Numbered from the stretch's first letter, positions 1 to 7,892 are shown. The stretch is 64,000 bases of DNA from Algoriphagus yeomjeoni (GCF_003259505.1 NZ_QLLK01000001.1:248001-312000), one strand, 5' to 3'. Numbers and translations are program-made. The notes: a model not told the origin generated them from the letters alone.

Positions 1-155
1 TGAAAAGAGAAGATAACAGCATTAAGGATAATCAATAGAACTGTGAATGCTATTAACCCAAAGGCTGCGCCTTTAAATGCGTAAGAACCCGGGGAGATAA
101 GTAATAACTTAGCTAATATCCAGTTTTTGGCATTTTTAAACCATCTCTTTATCAT
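1..155 (-). CDS. Partial membrane protein, cut by window edge
   Basis: An open frame starts at an ATG at 155 and runs off the left edge, so only about 51 N-terminal residues are visible. They begin with a basic, tryptophan-containing stretch (MIKRWFKNAKNW) and lead into a long hydrophobic segment rich in Leu, Ile, Val and Ala, typical of a transmembrane helix. An in-frame TAG lies about 30 bases upstream of the ATG, so the start cannot be much further out. It lies 82 bases downstream of the Trm112-like gene on the same strand and may be the last gene of the TPP-riboswitch operon, or have its own promoter. I do not recognise the family. Function unknown. Confidence 0.55.
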   Translation of the reverse strand, partial: MIKRWFKNAKNWILAKLLLISPGSYAFKGAAFGLIAFTVLLIILNAVIFSF

Positions 156-237
156 ATATGGATAAGTTTTAAAAGTATTCCTAAGCTACTTTTTTCCTTA
201 TAAATAATAGAACCATCCATACTGTTTTTCAATGACT

Positions 238-519
238 TCAAGTATTCGTCAGGCTTTCTTTCAGCCTAAAATTCTTTATTTCTCTACCTTCCAATTGATT
301 TTGCCATCTATCCAATACTGGCTGCTCCAAATGAGCCTCTCGATATTCATCTGGATTCATGATAGGAATACCTTTGATGATGGGATAAATTCTCTCGCAA
401 CTAGGGCAGTTTAGCCAACCTTCCAAGATATTTTCGTGGGTATCTTTCAGAATTATTTTTAAGGTTAAATCATGCTTATCAAATGGACAGCAGAGCTTTT
501 CTATCGTTTCTAGTTTCAT
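238..519 (-). CDS. Trm112-like (YcaR/UPF0434-type) small zinc-ribbon protein
   Basis: A 93-residue protein with the Trm112 signature: Cys10-Cys11-Pro near the N-terminus and NCPSCERIYPIIKGIP at residues 37-52, the usual YPI-x-x-GIP turn after the second cysteine knuckle. Trm112 family proteins are zinc-binding activators of SAM methyltransferases in eukaryotes and archaea; the bacterial members are mostly uncharacterised. Its ATG overlaps the thiE stop in an ATGA arrangement, so the two are translationally coupled. The operon also encodes a class I SAM methyltransferase (2212-2967), so a methyltransferase-partner role is a natural inference, but the sequence does not show it directly. The C-terminal 30 residues are longer than in the shortest family members. 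Confidence 0.72.
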   Translation of the reverse strand: MKLETIEKLCCPFDKHDLTLKIILKDTHENILEGWLNCPSCERIYPIIKGIPIMNPDEYREAHLEQPVLDRWQNQLEGREIKNFRLKESLTNT

Positions 520-1166
520 TTTTTTAAGTCATTAAGTAAATGTTGGTATTGAGAAATGGCTTTCCCCGGATCTGCAGCTTTCATGACCCCAGAGATCACA
601 GCAATGCCATCAAATTCTAAGGGCTTTAGGTGCGCGATACTTTGAGTAGAGATACCTCCTGCTAGGAAAATTGGGATGGAGGTGAGTTTCCTTGTTTTTT
701 GAACCGTTTCGAACTCCACCAAATCACAGCTATTTGCAGTGGATGATGGGAACATGGAGCAAAAGGAGAGGTAATCTACTTTGGCCTGAATAGCCTCTTG
801 GATCAGCTCTAAGTCATTATTGATCGTCATTCCAATGAGTTTTCGCTGCTGCTTTAGCTTTGGAAATAATTTATTATAATCGGGAGGCAATTCATCAAAA
901 TGCACTCCATCGAGATCAAGCAGTTCTGCCCATTCCGGATGGTTATTGATGAGAATAGGAATTTCTGATCCTTTTGAGCTCGCCTTAATTTTACAAATAA
1001 GTGGAAGGACCTGCTCAGGCGAGCTGAAATTATCCCAAATCTGAAGTGCACAAGGCTTCGCTGATACAGCTTTTTCTAATGATTCTATCAGTTGGCCCTC
1101 TTCCATAGAAGGATCTATCACCAAGTAAATTCCGGAATTTATTTTAGCTCCATGTATCATTTCCAT
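516..1166 (-). CDS. thiE: ThiE/TenI-like thiamine-phosphate synthase, divergent
   Basis: A 216-residue TIM-barrel protein of the ThiE/TenI family. ThiE joins HMP-pyrophosphate and thiazole phosphate to make thiamine phosphate; TenI is a thiazole tautomerase with the same fold. Recognisable landmarks are the strand PILINNHPEW (70-79), GVHFDEL (87-93), LAGGIS (168-173) and the phosphate-binding GIAVISGVM (187-195). The usual INDR segment reads INNH, and the usual G-x-x-x-x-T-x-T-K loop is replaced by serine-rich sequence near residue 137, so this is an atypical member. The ATG at 1166 overlaps the upstream gene by 10 bases. A second ATG at 1160 makes an ATGA overlap and is an equally good start. 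It is third in the TPP-riboswitch operon, which supports a thiamine role. Confidence 0.78.
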   Translation of the reverse strand: MEMIHGAKINSGIYLVIDPSMEEGQLIESLEKAVSAKPCALQIWDNFSSPEQVLPLICKIKASSKGSEIPILINNHPEWAELLDLDGVHFDELPPDYNKLFPKLKQQRKLIGMTINNDLELIQEAIQAKVDYLSFCSMFPSSTANSCDLVEFETVQKTRKLTSIPIFLAGGISTQSIAHLKPLEFDGIAVISGVMKAADPGKAISQYQHLLNDLKK

Positions 1167-2212
1167 CCCTCTTTTAGAGCATTAAAATAAGCAGCCCAAT
1201 AGGGGTCAGTTTCCAAATAGACTAAGGGAGAGGTGACTCCGGATTTTTGAATTTGAATACCAGCTTTAGCATCAGTGATTTTACCCACTTCGGTGCAGAG
1301 AATCCCTGTAGAAGCTAGCCTGCAAATTACATCAGTTGCTTTTTCGGGATCGCAAGCAATGATCATGGATCCAGCACCGACGCAGTATCTTGGATCCAGC
1401 CCAAACAATCCTGAAATGGCAGCCGCAACATTTCCGATAGGTATCTGATCAATGTCAATTTCACCGCCTTTTTCAGAAGCAACTAGCATTTCATAGATAG
1501 CTCCTAGCACGCCACCTTCAGTGACATCATGCATGGCGTGGATTTCCGGGTATTTCTTATCCGTTCCAGCTGCGCAAAGTGCATCTTGAAGCGAGGATGT
1601 TTGGTAAAACTGTTCGAATGCTGAATGGTAAATTTCAACCCCAAGTTTTTGCTTGATAGTTTCAGGAAAACTCATCCCCAAAATTGCAGTTGCTGTCAAT
1701 CCACATGACTTGGTTATAAGAATGGAATCGCCAACTTGGGCACCGGTAGCACAAACGATTTCTTCCTCCGGAGCAATTGTCAGCAAGGTACCTCCACCTG
1801 CAAAGGTGGAATTTTGACCTTTCACAAAACCTGTATGTCCCCCTGTGATTGCGACGCCTATTTCCTTACAGTATTGATCTATAAAACTCCAATAAGTATT
1901 GAAATCATCCTTAGAAAGTGTATCTGGAAGGTTCAAAACAAACTGTCCATATTGCGGCGCAAAGCCGGTTGTAGCCATATCGTTTGCCATCAGGTGTACA
2001 CTTAACCAAGCTGATTCCTGCAAACCCAATGAAGGAATCAACGATAGCGGGTCACTAGTCGCCGCCAAAGCCAAGCCTCCAGGAAGTGAAGTAATAGCAA
2101 CGTCCACACCAAATGCGGGTCCTTGTATTACCTCTTTGCGCGCAGCGCCAAACCTACCCGAGAGCAAATCCTCATATCCCTGGAAGTTGATTTTACCAAG
2201 TTGATCTGCCAT
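1157..2212 (-). CDS. AIR synthase-related (PurM/HypE/ThiL superfamily) protein
   Basis: A 351-residue member of the PurM/SelD/HypE/ThiL ATP-binding superfamily. The N-terminal half carries ATSDP (51-55), the acidic substrate/ATP segment, followed by a MANDMATTG helix and GGHTGF (124-129). The C-terminal half has the HDVTEGG motif shared by HypE and SelD. Overall it looks closer to the archaeal HypE-like 'AIR synthase-related' group than to ThiL or PurM. Its TAATG overlap with the methyltransferase gene and its coupling to thiE put it under the TPP riboswitch. Possible jobs are thiamine-phosphate phosphorylation (a ThiL substitute) or supply of an aminoimidazole precursor. Neither can be decided from sequence, so no gene symbol is given. 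Confidence 0.75.
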   Translation of the reverse strand: MADQLGKINFQGYEDLLSGRFGAARKEVIQGPAFGVDVAITSLPGGLALAATSDPLSLIPSLGLQESAWLSVHLMANDMATTGFAPQYGQFVLNLPDTLSKDDFNTYWSFIDQYCKEIGVAITGGHTGFVKGQNSTFAGGGTLLTIAPEEEIVCATGAQVGDSILITKSCGLTATAILGMSFPETIKQKLGVEIYHSAFEQFYQTSSLQDALCAAGTDKKYPEIHAMHDVTEGGVLGAIYEMLVASEKGGEIDIDQIPIGNVAAAISGLFGLDPRYCVGAGSMIIACDPEKATDVICRLASTGILCTEVGKITDAKAGIQIQKSGVTSPLVYLETDPYWAAYFNALKEGWK

Positions 2213-2967
2213 TATTCTACATCATTGAGTTTGACATATAATCCGAAAAAGTCACCATAGGGAACACTCCATTGCTGGACTGGAAACCACTTTGGAAGAC
2301 CAGTGCATGACCATTCAATCGTGTAATCTCTTCCAACCAAAGCTTCTTCAATAATCTTAATAAGCATCGCTGGGGTGTAAAAAGTAGCGGTGACGTAGAA
2401 CGGGTTTTTGCCAAAAACCTGCTGAACTCTTCTTCTAAGAACTTTCGGAGAATTACGATTCATCATTCCCATCGCAATACCATACTTGGCAACACGGGCA
2501 GATTCCCGAATCACTTTCACAGGATCTTTGTAATATTCGAACGTAGTGATGAAGGCAAGTGAATCGAACGTGTGGTCTTTAAATGGCATGTGATGGGAAT
2601 CTGCCATCACCAAATCACCGTCAAACAAATGAATAGCCTGCGAAAGCATCAGTGGAGAAATATCTCCTCCAGTTGCCTTGATGCCAATTTCCTTCCACCA
2701 GCGCGTAAAGCGAGTAGTTCCACAGCCGAATTCCAAAAGTGTTTTTACCCGCTTGTCTTTGGACACCAGCTGCTCCATGACTTTCTTTTGCCAGACTTCG
2801 GCCCGCTTATAACGCCCTTCATACCAAAGCTCATAAGTATCGGTGTGCGCACGATTAAAAAACCATTCAGGTCGATTTTGCCAGTTTTTCTGCGCATCAG
2901 GCAGTAATTCGAAGTTCTTTTTCTCTAATTCCATAGGAAGTTTTGGTTGCAAAAATGTTAACTGCAT
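2212..2967 (-). CDS. Class I SAM-dependent methyltransferase under TPP riboswitch
   Basis: A 251-residue Rossmann-fold methyltransferase. Motif I is LLEFGCGTT (77-85), the acidic end of the next strand is GGDIS, and a post-motif region reads GDLVMADSHHMPF, as in the Methyltransf_11 family. A tryptophan-rich N-terminal segment (about 28-60) precedes the fold. It is the first gene after the TPP riboswitch and its stop overlaps the next start (TAATG). I chose the first ATG (2967), which is preceded by AGGAA immediately upstream. The ATG 11 codons further in is possible. The substrate is unknown. The riboswitch and the neighbouring ThiE-like gene point to thiamine or thiamine-analogue metabolism, and the Trm112-like protein could be its partner. 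Confidence 0.75.
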   Translation of the reverse strand: MQLTFLQPKLPMELEKKNFELLPDAQKNWQNRPEWFFNRAHTDTYELWYEGRYKRAEVWQKKVMEQLVSKDKRVKTLLEFGCGTTRFTRWWKEIGIKATGGDISPLMLSQAIHLFDGDLVMADSHHMPFKDHTFDSLAFITTFEYYKDPVKVIRESARVAKYGIAMGMMNRNSPKVLRRRVQQVFGKNPFYVTATFYTPAMLIKIIEEALVGRDYTIEWSCTGLPKWFPVQQWSVPYGDFFGLYVKLNDVE

Positions 2968-3018
2968 TTCCTGCGGTCAGACAACCAAGAGAAAACAAAG
3001 GCGTTTTCTGGCTTTAGC

Positions 3019-3090
3019 ATCCCTACGTTGGCATGATCCAAATCAGGTAATTCGGGTATTTTCTCAGCCTCACCATAAGGAAGGCACCCC
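3019..3090 (-). promoter_or_regulatory. TPP riboswitch (THI element)
   Basis: Read on the minus strand, the leader contains the conserved THI-box elements in the right order: GGGGTGCC at 3083-3090, then the GGTGAGGCTGAGAAAATACC core at about 3055-3074, ACCTGATTTGGATCATGCC (about 3030-3048), and the closing CGTAGGGATG arm at 3019-3028. The P1 arms (GGGGTG.. / ..AGGGATG type) and the pyrimidine-sensor CTGAGA are intact. It lies about 50 bases upstream of the methyltransferase gene. TPP riboswitches repress thiamine biosynthesis or transport genes when thiamine pyrophosphate is plentiful, so the whole downstream operon is predicted to be thiamine-repressed. Confidence 0.93.
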
Positions 3091-3102
3091 GTGCAATTGG
3101 TT

Positions 3103-3134
3103 CAAATATAGGCTAATTCTATGGCCAAGAAAAA
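3103..3134 (-). promoter_or_regulatory. Putative promoter of thiamine operon
   Basis: On the minus strand TATATTTG (3103-3110) matches the Bacteroidota -7 consensus TAnnTTTG and sits about 13 bases before the first riboswitch helix, the right place for a transcript that begins with the riboswitch. A TTG lies roughly 15 bases further upstream, a little closer than the usual 19-base spacing. Confidence 0.5.
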
Positions 3135-3161
3135 TATATGGTTTGGTTCCACTACCCGAAA

Positions 3162-3196
3162 TCAAAAAAAAACGGAGGCTAGTTGCCTCCGTTTGG
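3162..3196 (-). terminator. Rho-independent terminator after the 37-residue peptide gene
   Basis: A 9-bp inverted repeat (AACGGAGGC / GCCTCCGTT) with a 5-base loop is followed on the minus strand by a run of T residues. It begins within a few bases of the small gene's stop codon. Confidence 0.8.
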
Positions 3197-3199
3197 TAA

Positions 3200-3313
3200 T
3201 TAATTATTTTTCTTACTTTCCTTTTTAGCGGCCTTTGCAGCACGCTTTTCTTTTAACGTTTTGGTAGCCGCAGTCTTGTCGTTCTTTGGTTTACCTTCTG
3301 GTTGCTTAGCCAT
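3200..3313 (-). CDS. 37-residue highly basic small protein
   Basis: A very short frame starts at ATG 3313 and ends in TAA at 3200. The product is 37 residues, with about a third lysine or arginine plus many alanines (ending ..AAKKESKKNN). It has no hydrophobic segment and no cysteine. It has its own intrinsic terminator immediately after the stop, which argues that it is a real transcribed unit rather than chance. The composition resembles small nucleic-acid-associated or ribosome-associated peptides, but I do not recognise a named family and assign no function. Confidence 0.6.
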   Translation of the reverse strand: MAKQPEGKPKNDKTAATKTLKEKRAAKAAKKESKKNN

Positions 3314-3523
3314 AGTTCATGGGAGAAATGTTGTAACTGATTCCTGTTAAGTTAGGATGAATTTTTTATCTCTCAATCAGCTTGGAGAACTATTTCATTG
3401 CGATAAAAATATCAATACAAAAACTATCTCCTTACTCAAATTCCAACAATTTTGAATGGCTCTATAAAATCCTTTTCTGCCTTATTCACTATTCTGTTCT
3501 TAGTTCTTAAAGATTGAAATTAT

Positions 3524-3562
3524 AGAAAAAAGCCTCCGAAATGGTATATTCGGAGGCTTTTG
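3524..3562 (-). terminator. Rho-independent terminator of DUF3500 gene
   Basis: Perfect 9-bp arms GCCTCCGAA (3532-3540) and TTCGGAGGC (3549-3557) are flanked by A-runs on one side and T-runs on the other. It lies directly downstream of the leftward gene ending at 3574. The rest of 3314-3523 shows no gene or structure that I can support. Confidence 0.85.
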
Positions 3563-3573
3563 TAAGGTTTAGA

Positions 3574-4581
3574 TTAATGTGAATGTGCTTTAGCCATATG
3601 CTCCCGAATCAGGTCTCTACCAAAATCGCTTTCGAAATCCCGCCAAACCGTATGGATATGATTGGCATTGTTCTGAGAATTATCAAATTCGATCAAAAAG
3701 GTCTTCGCCTGGATTCTATAGTAATGAGCTGATCCTAAAGCCTTAGCACCAACCCATCCAAAATACAAATCTGACAAGTCCTCATCCATTACTTTTTGCC
3801 TTCTTTCACTAGCTATTTTACTCGGCATATTCGACAAATACAGATCTATGATTCCAATCAACTGTTTTTGCTGGTCTGGTTTTAACTCAGAATAGTTGAT
3901 TCCCACAGGCTTCATTGGATCTATTTCCGGCAAATTTCCAGACACGATGTCTTTGAAAGATTCAGTTTGAAAAATCGCTTTTTGTTGCTGAGAAGCATCA
4001 AGAGCGTTGATCAATTCAAACCCAAGATCTTCTTCAGTTGCTAATGTTCTGTCGCCTTTTCTAGGTCCTTCAGGAATCATCGCAGGATTGGCACCAAAAA
4101 ATCTAGGTGAAGCAATCACTTCATCGCCACTGACGGTAAAATTCAACGAAAGATGATGCCCTTCAAATGACATTGACCAAAGGTCTTCATTAATAGGATC
4201 TCCGTAAAAACTCATAAAATATTTGCCTGGATCACGCATAACGGTATCCTGACCCATACTTCTAAGGACATTTTCCAACTCCATTATTTCCAACGTTTTC
4301 TCATATCCAGATTTTGAAAGCATAGATTTCAATACAGAATGAGCAAGTTTTTTCTGTGCAGCATTCATCTCTTTAAGTGGCAAACCCTCACGATTGAACA
4401 TGGTACTTGGGAAAAAATGCCATTCTTGTTTCTTGGGATCATCCAAGTCATAGATCACTTTCCCTTTTTGCTCAGGGCTTAAAGAATTTAATAAATCTTT
4501 TACCGGATCAGGTTTCAATAGCTGCATTGCAACCACCAGTCCAACAAATCCTAGGATAATCACCAAATAGACTCTTTTCAT
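3574..4581 (-). CDS. DUF3500 domain protein, membrane-anchored or secreted
   Basis: A 335-residue protein. Residues 1-21 form a signal/anchor segment (MKRVYLVIILGFVGLVVAM). The rest matches the DUF3500 pattern as I know it: a helical N-terminal part, then GDP..W....GHHLSLNF around residues 125-150, a segment discussing FFGANPA, a mid-region LGFELINALDASQQQKAIF, and a C-terminal HYYRIQ..TFLIEFDN..N.ANHIHTVWRD block rich in histidine. DUF3500 proteins are widespread in Bacteroidota, and their biochemical function is not established. The gene is alone between two intrinsic terminators, so it is probably monocistronic. Confidence 0.8.
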   Translation of the reverse strand: MKRVYLVIILGFVGLVVAMQLLKPDPVKDLLNSLSPEQKGKVIYDLDDPKKQEWHFFPSTMFNREGLPLKEMNAAQKKLAHSVLKSMLSKSGYEKTLEIMELENVLRSMGQDTVMRDPGKYFMSFYGDPINEDLWSMSFEGHHLSLNFTVSGDEVIASPRFFGANPAMIPEGPRKGDRTLATEEDLGFELINALDASQQQKAIFQTESFKDIVSGNLPEIDPMKPVGINYSELKPDQQKQLIGIIDLYLSNMPSKIASERRQKVMDEDLSDLYFGWVGAKALGSAHYYRIQAKTFLIEFDNSQNNANHIHTVWRDFESDFGRDLIREHMAKAHSH

Positions 4582-4653
4582 TTCTTTAGGGTTTAAAGTC
4601 TTATTTATTGAATTTCAATAGTTTAGAAGATTTATAAGTTACACTTTTTTGTA

Positions 4654-4689
4654 TAAAAAAAGCCTCCGAACTCTTTCAATTCGGAGGCT
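4654..4689 (-). terminator. Rho-independent terminator of fatty-acid degradation operon
   Basis: Arms GCCTCCGAA (4662-4670) and TTCGGAGGC (4680-4688) with a 9-base loop and a T-run on the minus strand, 24 bases after the fadE-type stop. The arms are identical to those of the terminator at 3532-3557. Confidence 0.85.
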
Positions 4690-4711
4690 TAGGTACTCAA
4701 CTTATCACAAC

Positions 4712-6499
4712 TTAGAATGGATATTTCCCCTGATCGATCATATAATCAGCAATTTGTCTTCTCAGCTCTTTGGTATTATACAGTTCTGATTTTGTAAATC
4801 GCTTCAATCCCATCAGCATCACTTTTTGCTCATCGCCTTTGGTGAAGCTACCTATAGCCTCTTTCGCGGCAGTATTTATTTTGTCAACGGCTTCTGAAAG
4901 ATAGATCTGAGCCATCGCAATTTGATTCTTGCAAGCCTCTTCGCCTTTTATAGAAACCAATTTCTCGGTACGAAGAATCGCTGATTCACTCGCATAGATT
5001 TCGATCATCACATCAGCAAGGTTCATCATGATTTCCTGCTCATCTTCGATTTTATCCTGTAAAGCCATTGCTGCTTTTCCTCCTACCATCAGGAATACTT
5101 TCTTCAGCTTTTTCAGCACTTCTTTCTCCGCTGCGAAAAGCTCTGAAGTATCAATAGTCTCAAAGGATGGAACAGACGTCAGTTCTTTGGAAACGGCCAT
5201 CGCAGGATCGAAAATGTTGATCTCCCCCTTCATCGCACGCTTCAACAGCATTCCAACCATTAGCATGCGATTGATTTCGTTGGTACCCTCATAAATCCTA
5301 GAAATTCTGGCATCCCGATATGCACGCTCCATAGGCGCATCTGCAGAATAGCCCATACCTCCGTATATCTGTACCCCCTGATCAACCACGTAATCCAACA
5401 CTTCAGAGCACTGCACCTTTGCGATAGCACATTCAATCGCAAAGGCTTCCACGCCTTTCAGTTTGGCTTCGTTTACATCAATGCCCTCTTCGATTAGCGC
5501 ATCTATCTTGTTTTCAATGTCCTGACCAGCTCTATAGCAAAGTGCTTCGGAAACATAGGATTTGGTCGCCATCTCGGCAAGTTTGGATTTGATGGCACCG
5601 AATGAATTGATGCTTACTCCAAATTGTTTTCGCTCAGTTGAGTACTTCACCGCGTTAGTAGTCACGGTTCGAACTCCTCCAAGAACTCCTGCTCCAAGTT
5701 TTACTCTACCGATGTTCAGGATATTCACGGCGATTTTGAAACCGTTCTGACGGTCAGAAAGCATATTCTCAACCGGAACTGGACAATCGTTGAAGAAAAC
5801 CTGGCGAGTAGATGAACCTTTGATTCCCAGTTTTTTCTCCTCCTCATTCATCGTGATTCCACCAAAAGACTTCTCTACGATAAAACAAGTCAAGTTTTTA
5901 TCGTCTCCTATTTTTGCAAAAACAATGAACAATTCCGCAAAACCTGCATTTGAGATCCACATTTTCTGACCATTCAAAAGATAGGTTTTACCATCTTCTG
6001 AAAGTGTAGCTTTAGTCTTGCCGCTATTGGCATCTGAACCGGCGTCTGGCTCTGTGAGGCAATAACAAGCCGCCCATTCGCCAGTAGCAAGCTTTGGAAG
6101 GTACTTTTTCTTTTGCTCTTCTGTGCCATAGTACAAAATCGGTAGTGTACCGATTCCGGTGTGTGCACCATAAGTCGTAGAGAATGATCCTGCAGCACCG
6201 ATGATATCGGCGATCAGCATAGAGGTATTGAAACTCATACCCATTCCTCCGTATTCTTCTGGAACAGTAATTCCCAGAAGACCAAGATCTCCTGCTTTTT
6301 TGAAAATAGTAGGAACCAAATTAGGATCTTTCATACTATCGATCTCCTGCGCAAACGGGGTGATCTCTGTGTCAATGAAATCCTGACAGGCTTGAGCCAT
6401 CATTCGTTGTTCTTCGGTAAATTCTGCAGGAATAAAGATGTCTTGTGCATCCGTTTCCTTGATGAGGAATTCTCCTCCTTGGGTTGATTTTGTGGCCAT
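4712..6499 (-). CDS. fadE: Acyl-CoA dehydrogenase (FadE type), long form
   Basis: A 595-residue flavoprotein catalysing the first, FAD-dependent oxidation of acyl-CoA in beta-oxidation. The N-terminal helical domain is followed by the FAD-binding CLTEPDAGSD (147-156), the WISNAG strand, and RIYEGTNEINR (401-411), where Glu404 is the expected catalytic base. It is about 200 residues longer than classical medium-chain enzymes; the extra C-terminal helical domain resembles the very-long-chain/FadE types that act on longer substrates. It lies downstream of fadA and fadN homologues, the same gene order as the Bacillus fadNAE operon. A 150-base repeat-rich spacer separates it from fadA, and a strong terminator follows it. 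Confidence 0.92.
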   Translation of the reverse strand: MATKSTQGGEFLIKETDAQDIFIPAEFTEEQRMMAQACQDFIDTEITPFAQEIDSMKDPNLVPTIFKKAGDLGLLGITVPEEYGGMGMSFNTSMLIADIIGAAGSFSTTYGAHTGIGTLPILYYGTEEQKKKYLPKLATGEWAACYCLTEPDAGSDANSGKTKATLSEDGKTYLLNGQKMWISNAGFAELFIVFAKIGDDKNLTCFIVEKSFGGITMNEEEKKLGIKGSSTRQVFFNDCPVPVENMLSDRQNGFKIAVNILNIGRVKLGAGVLGGVRTVTTNAVKYSTERKQFGVSINSFGAIKSKLAEMATKSYVSEALCYRAGQDIENKIDALIEEGIDVNEAKLKGVEAFAIECAIAKVQCSEVLDYVVDQGVQIYGGMGYSADAPMERAYRDARISRIYEGTNEINRMLMVGMLLKRAMKGEINIFDPAMAVSKELTSVPSFETIDTSELFAAEKEVLKKLKKVFLMVGGKAAMALQDKIEDEQEIMMNLADVMIEIYASESAILRTEKLVSIKGEEACKNQIAMAQIYLSEAVDKINTAAKEAIGSFTKGDEQKVMLMGLKRFTKSELYNTKELRRQIADYMIDQGKYPF

Positions 6500-6651
6500 T
6501 ATTTTTAAGACTTAAGATTTTAGACGTAAGACATGAGACTTAGCATCGGATTTCATTATTCATCATTTCTCATTCATCATTCGATATTGAAAAGTTCAAA
6601 AATTCAGAATGTCGAATGCTGAATTTTGAATGATGAAGTGGGTAGGACTTT
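6500..6651. repeat. AT-rich inverted-repeat spacer between fadA and fadE
   Basis: The spacer contains short degenerate repeats (CATTCATCATT- and AAGACTTAAGA-like). One imperfect hairpin pairs TTCATCATTCGATAT near 6570-6585 with ATTTTGAATGATGAA near 6622-6638. No reading frame is present. It resembles the other intergenic repeat tracts in this window (7863-8334, 41040-41130). Confidence 0.45.
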
Positions 6652-7827
6652 CTATTTAAGCAGTTCGTACACCCCAGCGACACCCTGGCCGCCGCCAACA
6701 CAAGCTGTGACCAAGCCATACTTTTTATTCTGGCGTCTGAGTTCGTTGAACATTTGCACGGAAAGCTTTGCTCCGGTACATCCCAGTGGGTGACCTAATG
6801 CTACAGCTCCACCGTTCACATTCACGATGTCTGGATTGAGATCCAACGCTTTGATCACTGCCAAGCTTTGCGCAGCAAAAGCCTCGTTCAGCTCGATCAA
6901 ATCAATATCATTCAGACTTAGTCCCGCTTGATCCAATGCTTTTGGAACGGCTAGTTTTGGGCCTATTCCCATGATTCTCGGATCAACTCCAGCCGCACTG
7001 TATGACATCAACCGTGCAATTGGGTCAAGATTCAAAGACTTCATTAATCGCTCAGACATCACAACCACGAAAGCTGCTCCATCCGAAGTCTGGGAAGAAT
7101 TTCCCGCGGTCACTTGTCCTTTATTTTTAAATGCTGGTTTCAATCCCGAAAGCACATCCATAGTCGTCCCAGGTCTTGGGCCTTCATCCGTATCGATTAC
7201 TTGCTTTCTGGTTTTCTTTTTGCCTTTTTCATCCAGGTAAGTTTCCTCGACTTCCACAGGCACGATTTCATCCTTGAATTTGCCTGATTTGATAGCTTCA
7301 ATAGCTTTCTCATGAGACTTTACAGAAAAGGCATCCGAATCCTCACGGGTAATGCTATACTCAGCTGCAAGTTCTTCAGCTGTTAATCCCATGCTGATGT
7401 AATACGAAGGATGCTCAGTCGCTATTTTGTAATTCAATACGGTCTTATATCCCATCATCGGCACCATGGACATAGATTCTGTCCCACCGGCAATGATGCA
7501 ATCTGCCATTCCAGCTTTCACTTTTCCTACTGCCAAGGCTATAGCTTCGATCCCCGACCCGCAATAACGGTTGACGATAAAACCTGGGTTTTGTACTCCC
7601 AAAGCAAGAAGAGAAATCATTCTGCCCATTTGCATTCCTTGTTCTGCCTCGGGAACAGCGTTTCCGACAATGAGGTCATCCACCATTTTGGTTTCCAGAC
7701 CTGGCGTGTTAGCTACCAAATGCTTGATTACATCTGCAGCGAGATCATCCGGTCGGTAGAATCTAAAGCCACCTTTTTTGGCTTTTCCAACCGCTGATCT
7801 ATATCCATTTACTATATATGCTTCCAT
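6652..7827 (-). CDS. fadA: Acetyl-CoA C-acyltransferase (thiolase)
   Basis: A 391-residue thiolase, the last step of the beta-oxidation cycle. The nucleophilic cysteine is Cys89 in NRYCGSG, and the C-terminal catalytic pair is His346 in GHPLG and Cys376 in ACVGGGQG. Length and motif spacing match the trifunctional-complex type of degradative thiolase. It follows the fadN-type gene, from which it is separated by an inserted four-helix-bundle gene, and precedes fadE. ATG 7827 matches the usual N-terminus ([16 protein letters not shown]). Confidence 0.93.
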   Translation of the reverse strand: MEAYIVNGYRSAVGKAKKGGFRFYRPDDLAADVIKHLVANTPGLETKMVDDLIVGNAVPEAEQGMQMGRMISLLALGVQNPGFIVNRYCGSGIEAIALAVGKVKAGMADCIIAGGTESMSMVPMMGYKTVLNYKIATEHPSYYISMGLTAEELAAEYSITREDSDAFSVKSHEKAIEAIKSGKFKDEIVPVEVEETYLDEKGKKKTRKQVIDTDEGPRPGTTMDVLSGLKPAFKNKGQVTAGNSSQTSDGAAFVVVMSERLMKSLNLDPIARLMSYSAAGVDPRIMGIGPKLAVPKALDQAGLSLNDIDLIELNEAFAAQSLAVIKALDLNPDIVNVNGGAVALGHPLGCTGAKLSVQMFNELRRQNKKYGLVTACVGGGQGVAGVYELLK

Positions 7828-7862
7828 GTTTTTTTGTATTAATTAGTTATTTGGGAATAAAG

Positions 7863-7892
7863 AGTATCAAGTATCAAGTAGTTAGTATCAAG
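7863..7892. repeat. Left flanking repeat of the four-helix-bundle gene
   Basis: Iterations of AGTATCAAGTA / GTTAGTATCAAGA overlap the stop codon of the 7888-8247 gene. The same motif appears in opposite orientation on the other side of the gene (8271-8334). Confidence 0.6.
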
